From contig CAIRTW010000062.1 of NCBI GenBank assembly GCA_903881585.1, forward strand, positions 1 to 42,380: 42,380 nucleotides of DNA, read 5' to 3'. The stretch is from an uncultured Bacteroidota bacterium (lineage in GTDB: Bacteria; Bacteroidota; Bacteroidia; Chitinophagales; Chitinophagaceae). The position numbers and the translations under genes are program-made. The notes below the pieces were generated by a model. That model searched no databases and was not told the origin of the DNA. It saw nothing but the letters and a program-made list of their open reading frames with translations. Within the stretch, counting starts at the first letter, position 1. Each line of letters opens with the position of its first letter. Positions 8,784 through 16,776 of this stretch are shown here, piece after piece.

Positions 8784-9713
8784 TTATTTCAGTTCCACCT
8801 GGCCACCGCCTATGCGGTAACCGCCATTGTAAATAGTAATTGTGTAAACGCCGGATTCATAGTCGGCTTCCTGGTTCCATTCTATGCTTATGTCTTTTAC
8901 GGGCTCGTTGGTAACAAGAGGTATATCTTTCTGTACACTGTAATTCAACTGGCTTCCGTTGCTTATAGTTGTAGATCCGGAACCAGCAGCAGTATTACTG
9001 AGCAGATTGCCTGCAGGGTCTTTGATTACGAGATACAGTGTCTTAGTACCATTTTCAGCTACCCTGTTTTCGTCTATGTCAAAGGCCACCTTCAGCTCAT
9101 CGGCCCTGCGTGCACGATTGGTTTCCTTTTCTTTGGTACCGTGCTTTTTCAGGTGTATAGCCTCAAGCCTGATGTTTGATGCATGTAATACAGAACCAAG
9201 AGCCAGCACCTTGTTGTATTTAGAGAGCAATTCGTCTCTCTGGCGCATCAGGTCCTTTTTATCGTTTTCAAGTAAGCCGAGCTGTTGTTCGTAGGCCTTC
9301 TTCTTTTCGTTCAGGTCATCCTTCATAGAGGCTATAAGCTTCTTGTCGGTTTTCAGCTCGCTGGCAAGTTTCTTGTTGTTGCTGGCAAGGTTGCTGTTTA
9401 TGCTCTTCAGTTTGCTGATCTGCAGGTCCTTTTGCGCGATCTGGCTATCGAGGCGGGCGCTTATGGTAGCATATTCATCCATCTGCGAGTGCGAAGCATT
9501 GGCCTGGGCCTGTATAGTGTCCTTAGCCATGGAAAGGGAATCTTTCAGTGCCTTGTTTTCCGTATTAGCCGGTGTGTTGCTGTTGTTGCACGAACTGGTC
9601 GCGCTGATCACACAGGCAACAATCGGCGCATACATAAACGCCATGCGCAATCTGTACAAAAAGGCGTTCGTTTTGAGTTTGTTTATCATCGTTAATTCTG
9701 TTTTGTTATTCAT
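8784..9713 (-). CDS. coiled-coil lipoprotein with C-terminal β domain
   Basis: A 309-residue protein with a lipobox ending ATSSC (lipid-modified Cys at about residue 42). Several in-frame Met codons precede the hydrophobic segment, so the exact start is uncertain (M1, M9 or M24). Residues 54-165 are a long heptad-rich coiled coil of Lys, Glu, Asp and Leu. The last about 130 residues form a β-rich domain ending GVYTITIYNGGYRIGGGQVELK, a pattern I associate with an uncharacterised terminal domain in Bacteroidota envelope proteins. It follows the helical secreted protein gene by 47 bp on the same strand and has a strong terminator behind it, so the two form a likely bicistronic operon. Function unknown; probably a periplasmic or outer-membrane-anchored spacer. 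Confidence 0.75.
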   Translation of the reverse strand: MNNKTELTMINKLKTNAFLYRLRMAFMYAPIVACVISATSSCNNSNTPANTENKALKDSLSMAKDTIQAQANASHSQMDEYATISARLDSQIAQKDLQISKLKSINSNLASNNKKLASELKTDKKLIASMKDDLNEKKKAYEQQLGLLENDKKDLMRQRDELLSKYNKVLALGSVLHASNIRLEAIHLKKHGTKEKETNRARRADELKVAFDIDENRVAENGTKTLYLVIKDPAGNLLSNTAAGSGSTTISNGSQLNYSVQKDIPLVTNEPVKDISIEWNQEADYESGVYTITIYNGGYRIGGGQVELK

Positions 9714-9760
9714 AAAATGTTGTTTTTGAGTGTTTGTGAGATTAGCTATAAAAATCGCGC

Positions 9761-10954
9761 CTACAGCACTTTATACATCTGCGTGGCAGAATGTACATAC
9801 TGTGTGGGCTCAAATGTTTCGTCAAATGTAGACTTTAACTGGTTGAGTTTTTCGTCCAGTTTGCCCACATTGCTGCCTATTTCTTTGTTGTTCTTGTATT
9901 TGGTAATAAGGATCGTGTATTTGTTGATGTGGTGCTTTATCCGGTAAGTGAGGTCTCCGTACCTCACCTTCAGCGACTGCACATCCATAAGCTGGTAGTA
10001 TATGTTTTCCTTCCAGTCCTTCGGGTTTTGCTTCTTCATGTCCACTACGTAGTCACCGGCCTTCTGGCGCAGCATGGTGAGGTATATGTAGCGCTTGCTG
10101 GCGTCACTTTGCCGGGTAAAACCGTTGTTTACGTTGTCGCGGTCCATGTTGAGCATGCGCATGTTCCGGTCTATCACCGTGTCATACTGCACCTGCATCT
10201 CTTCCAGTGATTGTGTAATGCCGTCCCACTCGTTTTCTACCAGGTTCTTATCTGTGGTAAACTGGCTGAGTGCAGCAGTAACCGCAAACATCTTTTCGGC
10301 TTCCACTTTCAGATCTCTCCGCTTATGACCAATAGAGTTCACATAATCAGCCATTCCCGAAAACAACAACTGCGAATACGCGCCAACAATAGGCACTCCA
10401 AACGAAATGCTTCCGGTAGCGGTAATTACTTCACCTATGGTCTTCAAGGTGGCGCTATTATCCTTGGTCTTATCCACATACACCCTGAATTTTTCGTACC
10501 CCGCCCTGAACCCGTCGTAATTCATAGGATTGCTGGTTTCGGTAAGGGCATTGAAAAAATCCTTGGTAGTGCGAAACAGGATGAGTGGTTTTATTTCCCG
10601 ATCCATAGATACAAGGTTGATAATCGCAGACTGGTAATTTGCCTCATACACATTGAGCTCATTTTGCTCCACGGCTTTTTGTTTCTCCTCCAGTATTTGC
10701 ACCCGCTCTACTATCTTGTCAAGGCGCTCCTTCGGGTTACCGGTCAGTTTTATGACGCTGTCCAGGCGGCTTACCTTGCCATCCAGCCGGGTTATGGTAG
10801 AGTCCACCACTTTGTTCTTGCGGTCCAGGTTCTGCTGAATGTCGTTAAGTATTTTCTCACGGACACCTTTCTCAGTAAGCGATGTGTCCGTTATCCCGGC
10901 AATTGCAGGTATAAAAAAACACAGGCACAGGAAGGTAATAATGGTCTTTTTCAT
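9761..10954 (-). CDS. secreted α-helical protein with central hydrophobic segment
   Basis: A 397-residue protein with a signal peptide (MKKTIITFLCLCFF, cut near AIAG). Predicted content is almost entirely helical: a coiled coil at about residues 28-100, a helical region, one uncharged stretch at about 170-200 (ITATGSISFGVPIVGAYSQLLF), then more long helices to the end. No catalytic motif is seen. One hydrophobic segment in the middle of a helical bundle is the layout of α-pore-forming toxins (ClyA/Hbl/YaxAB class), but it could equally be a structural periplasmic protein. It is the first gene of a likely operon with the coiled-coil lipoprotein. The toxin idea is inference only. Confidence 0.7.
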   Translation of the reverse strand: MKKTIITFLCLCFFIPAIAGITDTSLTEKGVREKILNDIQQNLDRKNKVVDSTITRLDGKVSRLDSVIKLTGNPKERLDKIVERVQILEEKQKAVEQNELNVYEANYQSAIINLVSMDREIKPLILFRTTKDFFNALTETSNPMNYDGFRAGYEKFRVYVDKTKDNSATLKTIGEVITATGSISFGVPIVGAYSQLLFSGMADYVNSIGHKRRDLKVEAEKMFAVTAALSQFTTDKNLVENEWDGITQSLEEMQVQYDTVIDRNMRMLNMDRDNVNNGFTRQSDASKRYIYLTMLRQKAGDYVVDMKKQNPKDWKENIYYQLMDVQSLKVRYGDLTYRIKHHINKYTILITKYKNNKEIGSNVGKLDEKLNQLKSTFDETFEPTQYVHSATQMYKVL

Positions 10955-11023
10955 GTTGCTGTTATTTGGCTGTTACTTGTATTTACTTATATAACTAGTA
11001 AAATAACACACTAAAAACGTTTC

Positions 11024-11040
11024 GGTATTAACGTAATACC
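11024..11040. promoter_or_regulatory. small dyad GGTATTA-ACG-TAATACC
   Basis: Perfect 7-bp arms around three bases, in the gap between the start of the helical-protein gene (10954, minus) and the end of the small secreted gene (11062). It could be an operator upstream of the operon or a weak terminator stem. AT-rich arms without a T-tract make the terminator reading less likely. Confidence 0.35.
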
Positions 11041-11061
11041 ATGATAATTAGTGTATTTGCT

Positions 11062-11436
11062 TTAAACAAAAGCGATGCAACCGGTTGGTGGTCCTCTAAG
11101 GCTAAGTAAAAGCTGCTCATGTGAAGGGATCAGAAAATAAGAGGAAATACCTACCAGCTTATCTGCAAATTCAGGAGCAGCCTGGTACAAGTCTATCGGG
11201 CAAATATCAAAGCTACAGTCGCCACCCATGTAGCGGACTTTCAAATGATCGTTCCTGGTTATGGCTTTGAAAGAATGGCCGGCAGTGATAGTCCTTTTTG
11301 TGCAGTTCTTTGATGATGGTGTATAATGTGAGGCCTGTATGGCATGAAAGGCTCTCTCACAGCGGGATCTGCCTTCGCTGGAAAAGACAGACAACAATAA
11401 AAACAAAAAGGGAACTATGAATTTACCTTTAGCCAT
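11062..11436 (-). CDS. small secreted hypothetical protein with Cys residues
   Basis: A 124-residue protein starting at ATG 11436 (MAKGKFIVPF); the upstream in-frame codon at 11442 is TTG and is not preferred. A signal peptide ends near SSEG. The mature part carries five Cys residues (SRCERAF, KNCTKR, GGDCSFDIC, TGC), which suggests disulphide bonding in the periplasm or outside the cell. No known family is recognised. It is transcribed away from metH. A TAATTTTA sequence just upstream could serve as a -7 box. It is a plausible real gene because the signal peptide is good and no competing frame exists. Confidence 0.6.
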   Translation of the reverse strand: MAKGKFIVPFLFLLLSVFSSEGRSRCERAFHAIQASHYTPSSKNCTKRTITAGHSFKAITRNDHLKVRYMGGDCSFDICPIDLYQAAPEFADKLVGISSYFLIPSHEQLLLSLRGPPTGCIAFV

Positions 11437-11576
11437 TGGCAATTTTGTAACGTAAAATTAGAGATTTAAATAACCTTCTTCAATATATTCGATAATAGAA
11501 ATGTTAATTTTTTTAAAATGAAAACGAGACTACCCACATGTCTCTTATCAACTTATCAACATATCTCCCTATCCCA

Positions 11577-11584
11577 TACCTTTG
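11577..11584 (+). promoter_or_regulatory. -7 promoter box TACCTTTG of the metH half gene
   Basis: Exact match to the Bacteroidota σABfr -7 consensus TAnnTTTG. It ends only 4 bases before the ATG at 11589, so transcription would start at or next to the start codon. No clear TTG -33 element is seen at the usual distance. Confidence 0.55.
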
Positions 11585-11588
11585 CATT

Positions 11589-12614
11589 ATGAATACAGAA
11601 TCAAAGCTTCGCGAACTTCTTGACAAACGCATCCTGATAATAGATGGCGCTATGGGCACTATGGTGCAGCGCTACAGGCTGGAAGAAGCAGATTATCGCG
11701 GTGAGCGGTTCAAAGACTGGCATACTGACGTGAAAGGAAACAACGACCTGCTGTGCCTTGCGCAACCGCATATCATAAAAGAGATACACCGTAAATACCT
11801 GGAAGCGGGCGCAAACATACTGGAGACCAATACATTCAACGCGCAAGTAATATCGCTGGCGGATTATGATATGCAGCCTCTGGCCTATGAGCTTAATGTA
11901 GCTGCTGCAAAGCTGGCAAAGGAGGCAATACAGGAATATCGTGCTACTAATAACCTTACTGTGTCCGATCACTTTGTTGCCGGAGCCATAGGCCCCATGA
12001 ACAAAACGCTTTCGCTGTCGCCCGATGTAAATAATCCCGGGTACCGTGCTGTTACATTTGATGAAGTAGCCGATGCTTATTATGAGCAGATAAAAGGACT
12101 GGTTGATGGCGGTGCAGATATACTGGTAGTGGAAACTATCTTTGATACACTCAATGCAAAAGCTGCCATATACGCGATCAATAAATTCTTCCGTGATACA
12201 AAACATGAAAAACTGCCGGTGATGATCTCCGGTACCATTACTGATGCATCTGGCCGCACACTGAGCGGGCAAACGCTGGAGGCGTTCTATATATCTGTGA
12301 TGCACGCCAATCCTATAAGCATTGGCCTGAACTGTGCGCTTGGCGCCGAGCAGATGCGCCCGCACGTGGAGGAACTGGCACAGATAGCAGCTTGCTATGT
12401 GAGTGCCTACCCCAATGCCGGCCTGCCAAACGCAATGGGCGAATATGATGAAAGCCCCGAGCATACCGCATTTGTTATTTCGCAGTGGGCGAAGGAAGGA
12501 TGGGTGAATATGGTAGGCGGCTGCTGCGGCACTACACCAGACCATATAGCCGCCATAGCCAAGGCCATGAAGAAATACAGTCCACGGCCTTTGCCGGAGA
12601 TGATGGTTGCTTAG
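11589..12614 (+). CDS. metH: methionine synthase MetH, N-terminal homocysteine S-methyltransferase half
   Basis: A 341-residue stand-alone homocysteine-binding domain beginning [27 protein letters not shown]. The zinc-binding Cys residues of the family are present: one in [11 protein letters not shown] and the pair in [12 protein letters not shown]. Full MetH has about 1200 residues with folate, cobalamin and activation domains; this protein stops after the first. Many Bacteroidota split MetH so that the remaining part is a separate gene, usually adjacent as I recall. Here the next gene is an unrelated ATPase instead. The start was chosen at ATG 11589 because it begins the conserved domain and sits behind a -7 box; the frame is open from 11538. 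It supplies the homocysteine activation step, and needs the other half from elsewhere. Confidence 0.9.
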   Translation: MNTESKLRELLDKRILIIDGAMGTMVQRYRLEEADYRGERFKDWHTDVKGNNDLLCLAQPHIIKEIHRKYLEAGANILETNTFNAQVISLADYDMQPLAYELNVAAAKLAKEAIQEYRATNNLTVSDHFVAGAIGPMNKTLSLSPDVNNPGYRAVTFDEVADAYYEQIKGLVDGGADILVVETIFDTLNAKAAIYAINKFFRDTKHEKLPVMISGTITDASGRTLSGQTLEAFYISVMHANPISIGLNCALGAEQMRPHVEELAQIAACYVSAYPNAGLPNAMGEYDESPEHTAFVISQWAKEGWVNMVGGCCGTTPDHIAAIAKAMKKYSPRPLPEMMVA

Positions 12615-12646
12615 AATTTGAGTATATTAGTTCCGAATTTTTCTCA

Positions 12647-13837
12647 ATGATCAGCCAACTCCATATCCGCAATTTCAGAAGCATACAAAGCGCCGACCTA
12701 AATCTCGGTAAAATAACTGTGCTTACTGGTGCCAATAATAGTGGGAAATCGAGTTTTATATACGCCCTATTAGTTCTGAAGAATATTGTCGATAATCCAA
12801 ACAGAAGCATAGATAACTTTTTGAATTTACCTTTTATAAACCTTGGTGGGTTTGAGCAGGTTGTGTTTAACAAAGATATCGCAGCAAATATAGCACTTGG
12901 CGTTACAATTGAAGATAGTGTATGGGAGGTAACATACTATGTTAGATTTAATCCCCAATCAGCATTAATTAATTTATTCATAAATAAGCCCGTCTCTGAA
13001 GAATATCATATTGAGATTGCGTTTCCATATTCGGCGAATAAGGCTATAAATATTACTCAGGCGATTAATGGGGCGGAGGTAAGTATTAATTGGAATGGTT
13101 TTATAGCATCTTTTTCTGATAATCCGCCTTTAATTAGCAATTTGGAAATGTCCTACTTATGGCCTTTTCAAATGCCTATCAATACATTCTCTGGAGCAGA
13201 TTTTGTACCAATCAGACGAGGTTTCACTCAACCGTTTTATGGCCAGGTGCCGTTACAATCTCAAATATCTACGGAAGAAGAAATTGCTACTTTGCTAACC
13301 ATTGATAGTATACTGGTTAATAAAATCGCGTTCTATCTTGAAAAAATCGTTGGTCATGGGTTCTTGGTTCAAAAAATCCAAAGTATTTCAAGTTTTTACT
13401 TATTAGCAGACGACAAAAAAACGGGGTATGTCTCATATTTAGTAAATGAGGGCTTAGGCACTAATCAATTAGTAACTATACTGGCAAAGGTTTTGCAGGA
13501 CAAAAACAAATTTATCTGTATTGATGAACCTGAAATCCACCTGCACCCTTCTATTATTGATAAGCTGGTATCAGTAATGATAGAGATCGCTGAAAAAGAA
13601 GACAAACAATTTCTCGTCTCCACTCATAGTGAGCACTTTATCACTGCGTTGTTAAACAGCGTAGTGAAAAAAGACATCAGCAATAATGATGTAAAGGTCT
13701 ACTACCTCACAAAAGACGGGAAAGAAACAAAGGCGGAAGAGCAGGCAATAAATGAGAAAGGACAGATAGACGGCGGGCTGAAAAACTTCTACGCATCAGA
13801 GCTTGATAATTTGAAAACACTCTTCAATATAGCCTGA
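12647..13837 (+). CDS. ABC-type AAA ATPase (AAA_15/DUF3696-like), likely defence cassette
   Basis: Starting at MISQLHIRNFRSIQ the protein has 396 residues. Visible: Walker A GANNSGKSS (28-36), a degenerate ABC signature NEGLGTNQL (267-275), Walker B with catalytic Glu FICIDEPEIHLHP (289-301), and the switch His in VSTHSEHF (H327). The end, GQIDGGLKNFYASELDNL, resembles the C-terminus of DUF3696 ATPases. The class includes OLD, PtuA and AriA, ATPases that pair with a nuclease or toxin in phage defence. The start is 32 bp after the metH half; the open frame reaches back to 12485, but that part is a shadow of metH. The PIN-like gene follows after 2 bp, implying coupled translation. The gene is visibly more AT-rich than its neighbours, suggesting acquisition. 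The defence role is inference. Confidence 0.85.
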   Translation: MISQLHIRNFRSIQSADLNLGKITVLTGANNSGKSSFIYALLVLKNIVDNPNRSIDNFLNLPFINLGGFEQVVFNKDIAANIALGVTIEDSVWEVTYYVRFNPQSALINLFINKPVSEEYHIEIAFPYSANKAINITQAINGAEVSINWNGFIASFSDNPPLISNLEMSYLWPFQMPINTFSGADFVPIRRGFTQPFYGQVPLQSQISTEEEIATLLTIDSILVNKIAFYLEKIVGHGFLVQKIQSISSFYLLADDKKTGYVSYLVNEGLGTNQLVTILAKVLQDKNKFICIDEPEIHLHPSIIDKLVSVMIEIAEKEDKQFLVSTHSEHFITALLNSVVKKDISNNDVKVYYLTKDGKETKAEEQAINEKGQIDGGLKNFYASELDNLKTLFNIA

Positions 13838-13839
13838 TA

Positions 13840-14307
13840 ATGGATTTCGTTATTAATGAGTGGTTTCCAGAATATTGCAGGGTTGAAACACCGAACGAAA
13901 GCAAAGAATTATTAAGGGTATTTCTGGAAAAATTCATGCAAAAAACGGACGTATTATATGTCCGGAATCCAAGCCCCTTTTTGAGAAAATTATATACCTA
14001 CGCTAAAGAATACCAAAGCCATAGCGATGTTTCCACGCTAAAGATAATAACCTACTTTATTACCCGGGTTGTTAAGGACAGCAAACGGTGTGTCTTTATT
14101 GACGATGAATGTGTGCTCGATGAGCAAATTCTTGAAAAGCTGAATGAGCCGGGCACCAATTACTACAGCGATACTTATCTATTTGAAGCCGCATCGAAGA
14201 CGGAAAGCAAAATAATAATAACCATGGACGATAAACTTTGCAGACAAATGCACAATGTTGCCGGTTACCAGGTAATCAATCTAAAAGATTTTTTACGAAA
14301 CTACTAA
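13840..14307 (+). CDS. PIN-like domain protein, putative effector of the ATPase cassette
   Basis: A 155-residue protein 2 bp downstream of the ATPase. Its second half has the PIN-fold pattern: acidic cluster FIDDECVLDE (88-95), an Asp-led helix YYSDTYLFEAASK (Asp111), a β strand, then the acidic turn IIITMDDKL (130-131), followed by YQVINLKDFL. In PIN nucleases, such residues bind the metal for RNA cleavage. The N-terminus (MDFVINEWFPEYC) offers Asp2 and Glu7, but not the usual D-x-N motif, so activity is not assured. No antitoxin of VapB type is adjacent. Tight coupling to an ABC-type ATPase suggests the ATPase controls it. Family assignment is by eye and moderate. Confidence 0.65.
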   Translation: MDFVINEWFPEYCRVETPNESKELLRVFLEKFMQKTDVLYVRNPSPFLRKLYTYAKEYQSHSDVSTLKIITYFITRVVKDSKRCVFIDDECVLDEQILEKLNEPGTNYYSDTYLFEAASKTESKIIITMDDKLCRQMHNVAGYQVINLKDFLRNY

Positions 14308-14316
14308 CCTTCTTTT

Positions 14317-15744
14317 ATGAGACCCTTTCTTCTTGCCTTTCTTACTTTCATTACTACAAATGCCCTCGCGCAGGACAGCGTAAAATTGTCCGGAAGGATT
14401 CTAAACCCTCAGTCCGATAGCTTTATTGTTAGCTATAATGACAACATCATTGCTTACTATCCCAAAGATTTTATTGCTCGTGTGGACCCAAAGGGGAATT
14501 TCTCCATGGCTTTTCCTATACCGCGTGGTGTATATACCCAGGCCACTATTATCCATCGTGGCAAGATAGCTGAGGTAGTATTTCAGCCGGGCGATAGCCT
14601 TACCCTGTCGGTGGATGCCGCGCATTTCGACAGTACGCTGCACTTTAGCGGCCGAGGAGGTGCAGTGCAGAACTTCATAGCAAAACACACAATAGCCACC
14701 GGCCGCATAAATCAATATGTGCTGAAAGTAAAAACGCACGTCAACAAAGAGCCGGATGACTTTTTGAAGAGTGTAGAGGCCGAGCGAAAAATAGAAAATG
14801 AATTTCTTGACAAGAATAAATCCGGCCTGCCTAAATCTTTTATCAGCTATTGGACCAACCTGTACCAGTATTACAACTACTTTTTCATGGAGCAATACCC
14901 GCAGATGCATGCCATGGTAAAAGCAAGAAAATACACCGACTCGATACCGGAAGCTAACTATTCGGTAGTCTCTCATCTGCCTTATGCGTTCAACGATTCG
15001 CTGCTAGAACTTTCTCCTTACTTACTTTATCTCACGGGTATTTTTGAAGTAAAGCTAAAGGCGGCAGGATATACCTTTTACGGGCACGATACAACGGCCT
15101 ATCGCAAATTCCAGGATAGTGTACTGCAACTCGTTTACAAACAGCTGCCCACTAAAAGTGCAGAATACTACATGGCACAAAATCTTTACGGGCGGGCTAG
15201 AAACCAGCCGATAGACAGGACAGAATTCATGTATGCCGATTTTAAAAAGCACTGGCCCCAAAGTGAATACCTGCCCACGCTGGATAAACAGATAGCTCTT
15301 GCTGAGCGCCTGGCACCCGGCCAGTCTGCGCCAGATTTTGATATAACTACGCCCGATGGCAAGCACATGAAACTCTCCGATCTCAGGGGTAAGGTGGTCT
15401 ATATAAATTTCTGGGCGAGCTGGTGCAAACAATGCATCGGCGAGATCGTTAAGGAAGGAAAAATGAAAGAGCTTATCAAAAATAAGCCACTGGAATTTGT
15501 GTATGTATCCATAGACAATGATACCACGGCAGACAACAATTTGATAGTCAAATACAAAATGGACGGACTGTTCACACACAGCAACGGCGAGTGGAGCTCA
15601 CCGGAAGTACAGCTATACGGTGTGCAGGCTTTGCCAGCGTATTTCCTTATAGATGAGGATGGAAAATTTGCAATGCAAAACCCACCTCCATCGCCTCTTC
15701 AGTCAACCGAACTTATTCTGGCGTTGGAAAAGCTCCTCAAATAG
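14317..15744 (+). CDS. TlpA-family thiol-disulphide oxidoreductase
   Basis: A 475-residue protein with a signal peptide (cut near TNALAQD). The N-terminal β-rich domain of about 110 residues (KLSGRILNPQSDSF...) matches the DUF4369-like domain seen in front of Bacteroidota thioredoxins, and a helical linker follows. The C-terminal thioredoxin/AhpC-TSA domain (about 330-475) has the redox motif WCKQC (369-373) and the cis-Pro loop VQALPAYFLIDEDG. Such proteins reduce disulphides or deliver thiols at the periplasmic face; the substrate cannot be read here. It starts 9 bp after the PIN-like gene, but its composition resembles the core genome, so it is probably not part of that cassette. Confidence 0.88.
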   Translation: MRPFLLAFLTFITTNALAQDSVKLSGRILNPQSDSFIVSYNDNIIAYYPKDFIARVDPKGNFSMAFPIPRGVYTQATIIHRGKIAEVVFQPGDSLTLSVDAAHFDSTLHFSGRGGAVQNFIAKHTIATGRINQYVLKVKTHVNKEPDDFLKSVEAERKIENEFLDKNKSGLPKSFISYWTNLYQYYNYFFMEQYPQMHAMVKARKYTDSIPEANYSVVSHLPYAFNDSLLELSPYLLYLTGIFEVKLKAAGYTFYGHDTTAYRKFQDSVLQLVYKQLPTKSAEYYMAQNLYGRARNQPIDRTEFMYADFKKHWPQSEYLPTLDKQIALAERLAPGQSAPDFDITTPDGKHMKLSDLRGKVVYINFWASWCKQCIGEIVKEGKMKELIKNKPLEFVYVSIDNDTTADNNLIVKYKMDGLFTHSNGEWSSPEVQLYGVQALPAYFLIDEDGKFAMQNPPPSPLQSTELILALEKLLK

Positions 15745-15873
15745 GTCTTTTACGACGGTCATTGCTGTACATAAAGCTGACATCAGGCGTGGATTGTTAT
15801 TTATCTTAGCGTATAAATTTTTGCGGAATATCTGTGATGCATTCAGTATCACAATGGCAATTAATAAAAAAAT

Positions 15874-15897
15874 AGAGACGCAATGGGTTGCGTCTCT
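15874..15897 (-). terminator. rho-independent terminator AGAGACGCAA-TGGG-TTGCGTCTCT
   Basis: A perfect 10-bp stem with a 4-base loop. On the minus strand it is followed by a run of seven T residues, so it suits the response regulator gene that ends at 15970. The GAGACGCAA...TTGCGTCTC palindrome also resembles a short dispersed palindrome I recall from other Bacteroidota and cyanobacterial genomes. Confidence 0.75.
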
Positions 15898-15969
15898 ACG
15901 AAATATAAATTTTCTGCTGTGACTTTGAAAACAAACCGCGGGGTAATAATGCCTTTGTGAGCGATTATT

Positions 15970-16671
15970 TTACTCCGGGTTGTAATTGAACTTAAAGCCG
16001 ATACCGTGTATCGTCTGCAGTTTAGCTACGTTCTGTGATTTAAGGTATTTACGCACCTTGGTAATGAACACATCCATGCTCCTGCCGAGGAAGTAATCGT
16101 CCTTGCCCCATACGCTCATGAGTATCTCATCGCGCTTCAGCACACGGTTGGCATTCAGGCACAGAAATCGCACCAGATCTGCTTCCCGCTGGGTTAGCTG
16201 GTGGCTCACCTTCTCATTGCTAAGGGTAAGATTGGTATAATCAAACAAGAGGTCTCCTATCTTAAAGATAACCGGGCCGAGGTCATCTTTCTTCTTACTG
16301 CGTTTCACAAACACCTGTATCCTGTGCAGAAGCTCCTGCAGGTTGTATGGCTTGGTGATGTAGTCATCGGCGCCGCTCTCAAAACCCATGATCTTGTCAT
16401 TGTCCATGTTTTTGGCCGATAACAAAATGATAGGAATATTCTCGTTCTTCTTACGGATGCTGTTTGCCAGTTCCATGCCGTCCTTTTTGCCGGGCAGCAT
16501 TACATCAAGCAAGCAGATGTCGTAGATGTTTTTCATGAACTGATGCCAAGCGGCATCACCCTCAGTACAATGAGTTACATCGAAGTCCTGCTTTTGCAGA
16601 AAATCTTTCACCACATACCCCAAAACAGGGTCATCTTCCACCAACAGTATTTTAAGTTTCGGTTGTGACAT
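15970..16671 (-). CDS. OmpR/PhoB-family response regulator (orphan)
   Basis: A 233-residue protein starting MSQPKLKILLVEDD; an earlier in-frame Met (16698) adds only a non-conserved segment. The receiver domain (1-120) has the acidic pair ED, the phospho-acceptor Asp in CLLDVMLPGKKDG, the Ser of ILLSA and the Lys of ITKPY. The C-terminal winged helix (about 135-233) has the transactivation loop and recognition helix pattern SMDVFITKVRKYLK and ends IHGIGFKFNYNPE. It is a DNA-binding transcription factor. No histidine kinase lies next to it in either direction, so its sensor must be elsewhere. Its gene is followed by a strong terminator. Confidence 0.93.
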   Translation of the reverse strand: MSQPKLKILLVEDDPVLGYVVKDFLQKQDFDVTHCTEGDAAWHQFMKNIYDICLLDVMLPGKKDGMELANSIRKKNENIPIILLSAKNMDNDKIMGFESGADDYITKPYNLQELLHRIQVFVKRSKKKDDLGPVIFKIGDLLFDYTNLTLSNEKVSHQLTQREADLVRFLCLNANRVLKRDEILMSVWGKDDYFLGRSMDVFITKVRKYLKSQNVAKLQTIHGIGFKFNYNPE

Positions 16672-16776
16672 AGGCACGAAAAAAAATAAATTTGACAATT
16701 TTCCTTCGGCTAATATAATACCTATTTGTTAATAACCGAAATTTAATCAACAATTTAATATATAATGACAAAAGAT

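Noticed and set aside
10211-11014. Open frame of 267 codons on the plus strand
   Set aside because: Antisense to the secreted helical protein gene; no domain, signal peptide or sensible codon use.
11601-12545. Open frame of 314 codons on the minus strand
   Set aside because: Antisense to the metH half, which has clear motifs; the antisense protein has Cys- and His-rich random character.
12485-12646. Upstream extension of the ATPase frame into metH
   Set aside because: The extra 54 codons read Arg/His/Gly-rich nonsense out of frame with metH; the ATPase domain begins at the ATG at 12647.
13840-14307. Reading the PIN-like gene as a VapC toxin of a VapBC pair
   Set aside because: No VapB-like antitoxin precedes it; the coupled gene is a large ATPase and the N-terminal PIN motif is atypical.
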